A stretch of DNA of 7,896 nt. It comes from Flavobacteriales bacterium UBA6969 (GTDB lineage Bacteria > Bacteroidota > Bacteroidia > Flavobacteriales_D > Sanyastnellaceae). The stretch spans positions 1,829-9,724 of the forward strand of contig DJYV01000084.1 in assembly GCA_002448555.1 (NCBI GenBank). Reading direction: 5' to 3'. Position 1 is the stretch's first letter. Every line of letters starts with the position of its first letter. The notes beneath the pieces were generated by a model. It saw only the letters and a list, made by a program, of their open reading frames with translations, did not search any database and had not been told where the DNA came from. A program made the position numbers and the translations under genes. Of the stretch, positions 6,967 through 7,896 are shown piece after piece.

Positions 6967-6997
6967 AATTACTGAAAACCGCGAGAAACGCAAACAA

Positions 6998-7543
6998 ATG
7001 AAATTGAGCTCCAGAGAGGTCAAAGACATGATCTCATTCTACCAAGACGAAAAGCTGCGCTTAAGCGCGAAACTGAAGCATGTAGACGCCTTGCTACGTA
7101 AGCTGCAGGGAGACAGCGTCGACAGCGAATCCGGCGTCTTGCTGACGCGAACGGGCACCAAGGCCAAAAAGCGTGGCCCAAAAAGTGTTTGGGGGAAATT
7201 CATCCTAGAACAGTTAGACAAAGCACAACGTCCTATGACCTATAAAGAACTCATGGACATCGCCATGGACATCCATGGCTACGATCAGTCGAAGTTCTCG
7301 AATGTGCGAGCAAGCATTTTGAACAGTGCATTCCGCCTTCGTAAGATTGCGGGCAAGGTGACGACCATTGGCGAACTTGGGAAGAAGGAAAAATTCATTG
7401 TATCCACGAAAATGTTGGACGAGAAGGGACAACTCCCAAAGGCGCACGTGAAATGGTTGAAGGAGACGATGAACTTTACACCTGAACGCGTGGATATGAG
7501 CTCCATCCCCGTGGCGAAGTACGAGGAAGATTTAGTCGGTTGA
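6998..7543 (+). CDS. Uncharacterised protein: N-terminal coiled coil, basic patch and probable winged-helix DNA-binding domain
   Basis: The 181-residue protein has three visible parts. Residues 4-37 are a charged, heptad-like helix (VKDMISFYQDEKLRLSAKL), likely a coiled coil for dimerisation. Residues 38-62 form a polar linker ending in the basic KAKKRGPK, reminiscent of an AT-hook though with RGP rather than GRP at its core. Residues 64-138 (WGKFILEQLDKAQRPMTYKE onward, with NVRASILNSAFRLRKIAGKV and a final EKFIV strand) have the helix-helix-helix-wing pattern of a winged helix and recall the HARE-HTH type; this fold assignment is inference. The last 40 residues have no recognisable domain. 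No signal peptide or membrane segment, so probably cytoplasmic and nucleoid or promoter bound. ATG at 6998 follows an A-rich leader (GAAACGCAAACAA) and no Shine-Dalgarno. It is monocistronic, bounded by its own promoter and a strong terminator. The target is unknown. Confidence 0.85.
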   Translation: MKLSSREVKDMISFYQDEKLRLSAKLKHVDALLRKLQGDSVDSESGVLLTRTGTKAKKRGPKSVWGKFILEQLDKAQRPMTYKELMDIAMDIHGYDQSKFSNVRASILNSAFRLRKIAGKVTTIGELGKKEKFIVSTKMLDEKGQLPKAHVKWLKETMNFTPERVDMSSIPVAKYEEDLVG

Positions 7544-7568
7544 CGACTTCATAAACTAGAGAATAACA

Positions 7569-7598
7569 AAAAAAGGGAGGTGCTGGCCTCCCTTTTTT
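7569..7598. terminator. Bidirectional intrinsic terminator between convergent genes
   Basis: A perfect 12-bp stem, AAAAAAGGGAGG (7569-7580) with CCTCCCTTTTTT (7587-7598), closes on the loop TGCTGG. The A-rich and T-rich flanks give a U-tail in either direction, so it can end both the 6998 gene and the convergent pruA-like gene. Confidence 0.92.
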
Positions 7599-7614
7599 GA
7601 TGCTGTATCTCTCA

Positions 7615-7896
7615 TCAATCCATAAAAGGATACCGGTAGTTCACTGGTGGCACCAGCGTTTCTTTAATGGTCCTCGCGCTCGTCCAACGCCAAAGATTCA
7701 GCACACTTCCTGCCTTGTCATTTGTCCCGGAACCGCGGGCGCCGCCAAACGGTTGCTGACCAACGGCAGCACCTGTGGGCTTGTCGTTGACATAGAAGTT
7801 TCCAGCTGCATTGACCAACCGCTCTGTGGCGCGATTGATGGCGTGGCGATCCTGTGCAAAGACAGCGCCGGTCAAGGCGTATTCACTGGTGCTGTC
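7615..7896 (-). CDS. pruA: C-terminal end of delta-1-pyrroline-5-carboxylate (L-glutamate gamma-semialdehyde) dehydrogenase, 5' part outside the window
   Basis: The enzyme oxidises glutamate gamma-semialdehyde to glutamate with NAD+, the second step of proline catabolism. The frame is open through the window's right edge and ends at TGA (7615-7617), giving 93 residues. It begins in SEYALTGAVFAQDR, then carries the family signature GNFYVNDKPTGAAVGQQPFG followed by GARGSGTNDKAGS, and ends with RTIKETLVPP and a short tail YRYPFMD. These match the C-terminus of the stand-alone aldehyde dehydrogenase form, not merely a generic ALDH: the VGQQPFGGAR and NDKAG motifs are characteristic of P5C dehydrogenases. 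The catalytic Cys and Glu lie upstream and are not visible, so intactness cannot be judged. No proline dehydrogenase (putA-type) domain is seen here. It shares the terminator at 7569-7598 with the convergent gene. Confidence 0.92.
   Translation of the reverse strand, partial: DSTSEYALTGAVFAQDRHAINRATERLVNAAGNFYVNDKPTGAAVGQQPFGGARGSGTNDKAGSVLNLWRWTSARTIKETLVPPVNYRYPFMD

Noticed and set aside
1..7896. Search for CRISPR arrays, insertion sequences, tRNA genes, attachment sites, defence or toxin-antitoxin genes
   Set aside because: No regularly spaced repeats, transposase motifs, cloverleaf sequences or recognisable defence proteins were seen; the window reads as core chromosome.

Overview
This looks like an ordinary chromosomal segment of a member of the Bacteroidota, most likely a marine flavobacterium-like lineage of moderate GC content. 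The clues are a near-absence of Shine-Dalgarno sequences before the starts, a perfect match to the Bacteroidota -7 promoter element (TAnnTTTG) before one gene, two predicted lipoproteins, a type A RNase P RNA and the general character of the proteins. The taxonomic placement is inference from these features; there is no rRNA gene to confirm it.

Layout. Positions 1-747 (+) hold the C-terminal end of a long protein of unknown function. Its stop overlaps the TTG start of a full-length 2,4-dienoyl-CoA reductase (fadH-like, 744-2759, +). That gene meets a leftward three-gene operon tail to tail, with the two stop codons sharing bases. In transcription order the operon is a six-bladed PD40 (TolB-like) lipoprotein (4113-5210), the 23S rRNA pseudouridine synthase RluE (3513-4109) and the acyltransferase PlsC (2756-3520), all packed with 3-nt spacing or 8-nt overlap. 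A 47-nt divergent region separates this operon from a rightward secreted M28 zinc peptidase with a C-terminal PDZ domain (5258-6529).

Only 8 nt after the peptidase stop begins the RNase P RNA gene rnpB (about 6538-6874), which ends at a clear intrinsic terminator. After a cluster of overlapping inverted repeats and a good Bacteroidota promoter comes a 181-residue protein (6998-7543) with an N-terminal coiled coil, a basic patch and a probable winged-helix domain. A strong bidirectional terminator separates it from the convergent 3' end of a delta-1-pyrroline-5-carboxylate dehydrogenase gene (7615-7896, -, cut by the window edge).

How the genes relate. Most are housekeeping: fatty-acid degradation (FadH), phospholipid synthesis (PlsC), ribosome modification (RluE), tRNA maturation (rnpB), proline catabolism (PruA). 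The two divergent lipoproteins may act together in the cell envelope on peptides, but this is inference from position only. I see no mobile element, CRISPR array, defence system or biosynthetic cluster. The least explained items are the 181-residue putative DNA-binding protein with its palindromic upstream region, the truncated unknown protein at the left edge, and the arrangement of rnpB directly behind a peptidase gene.
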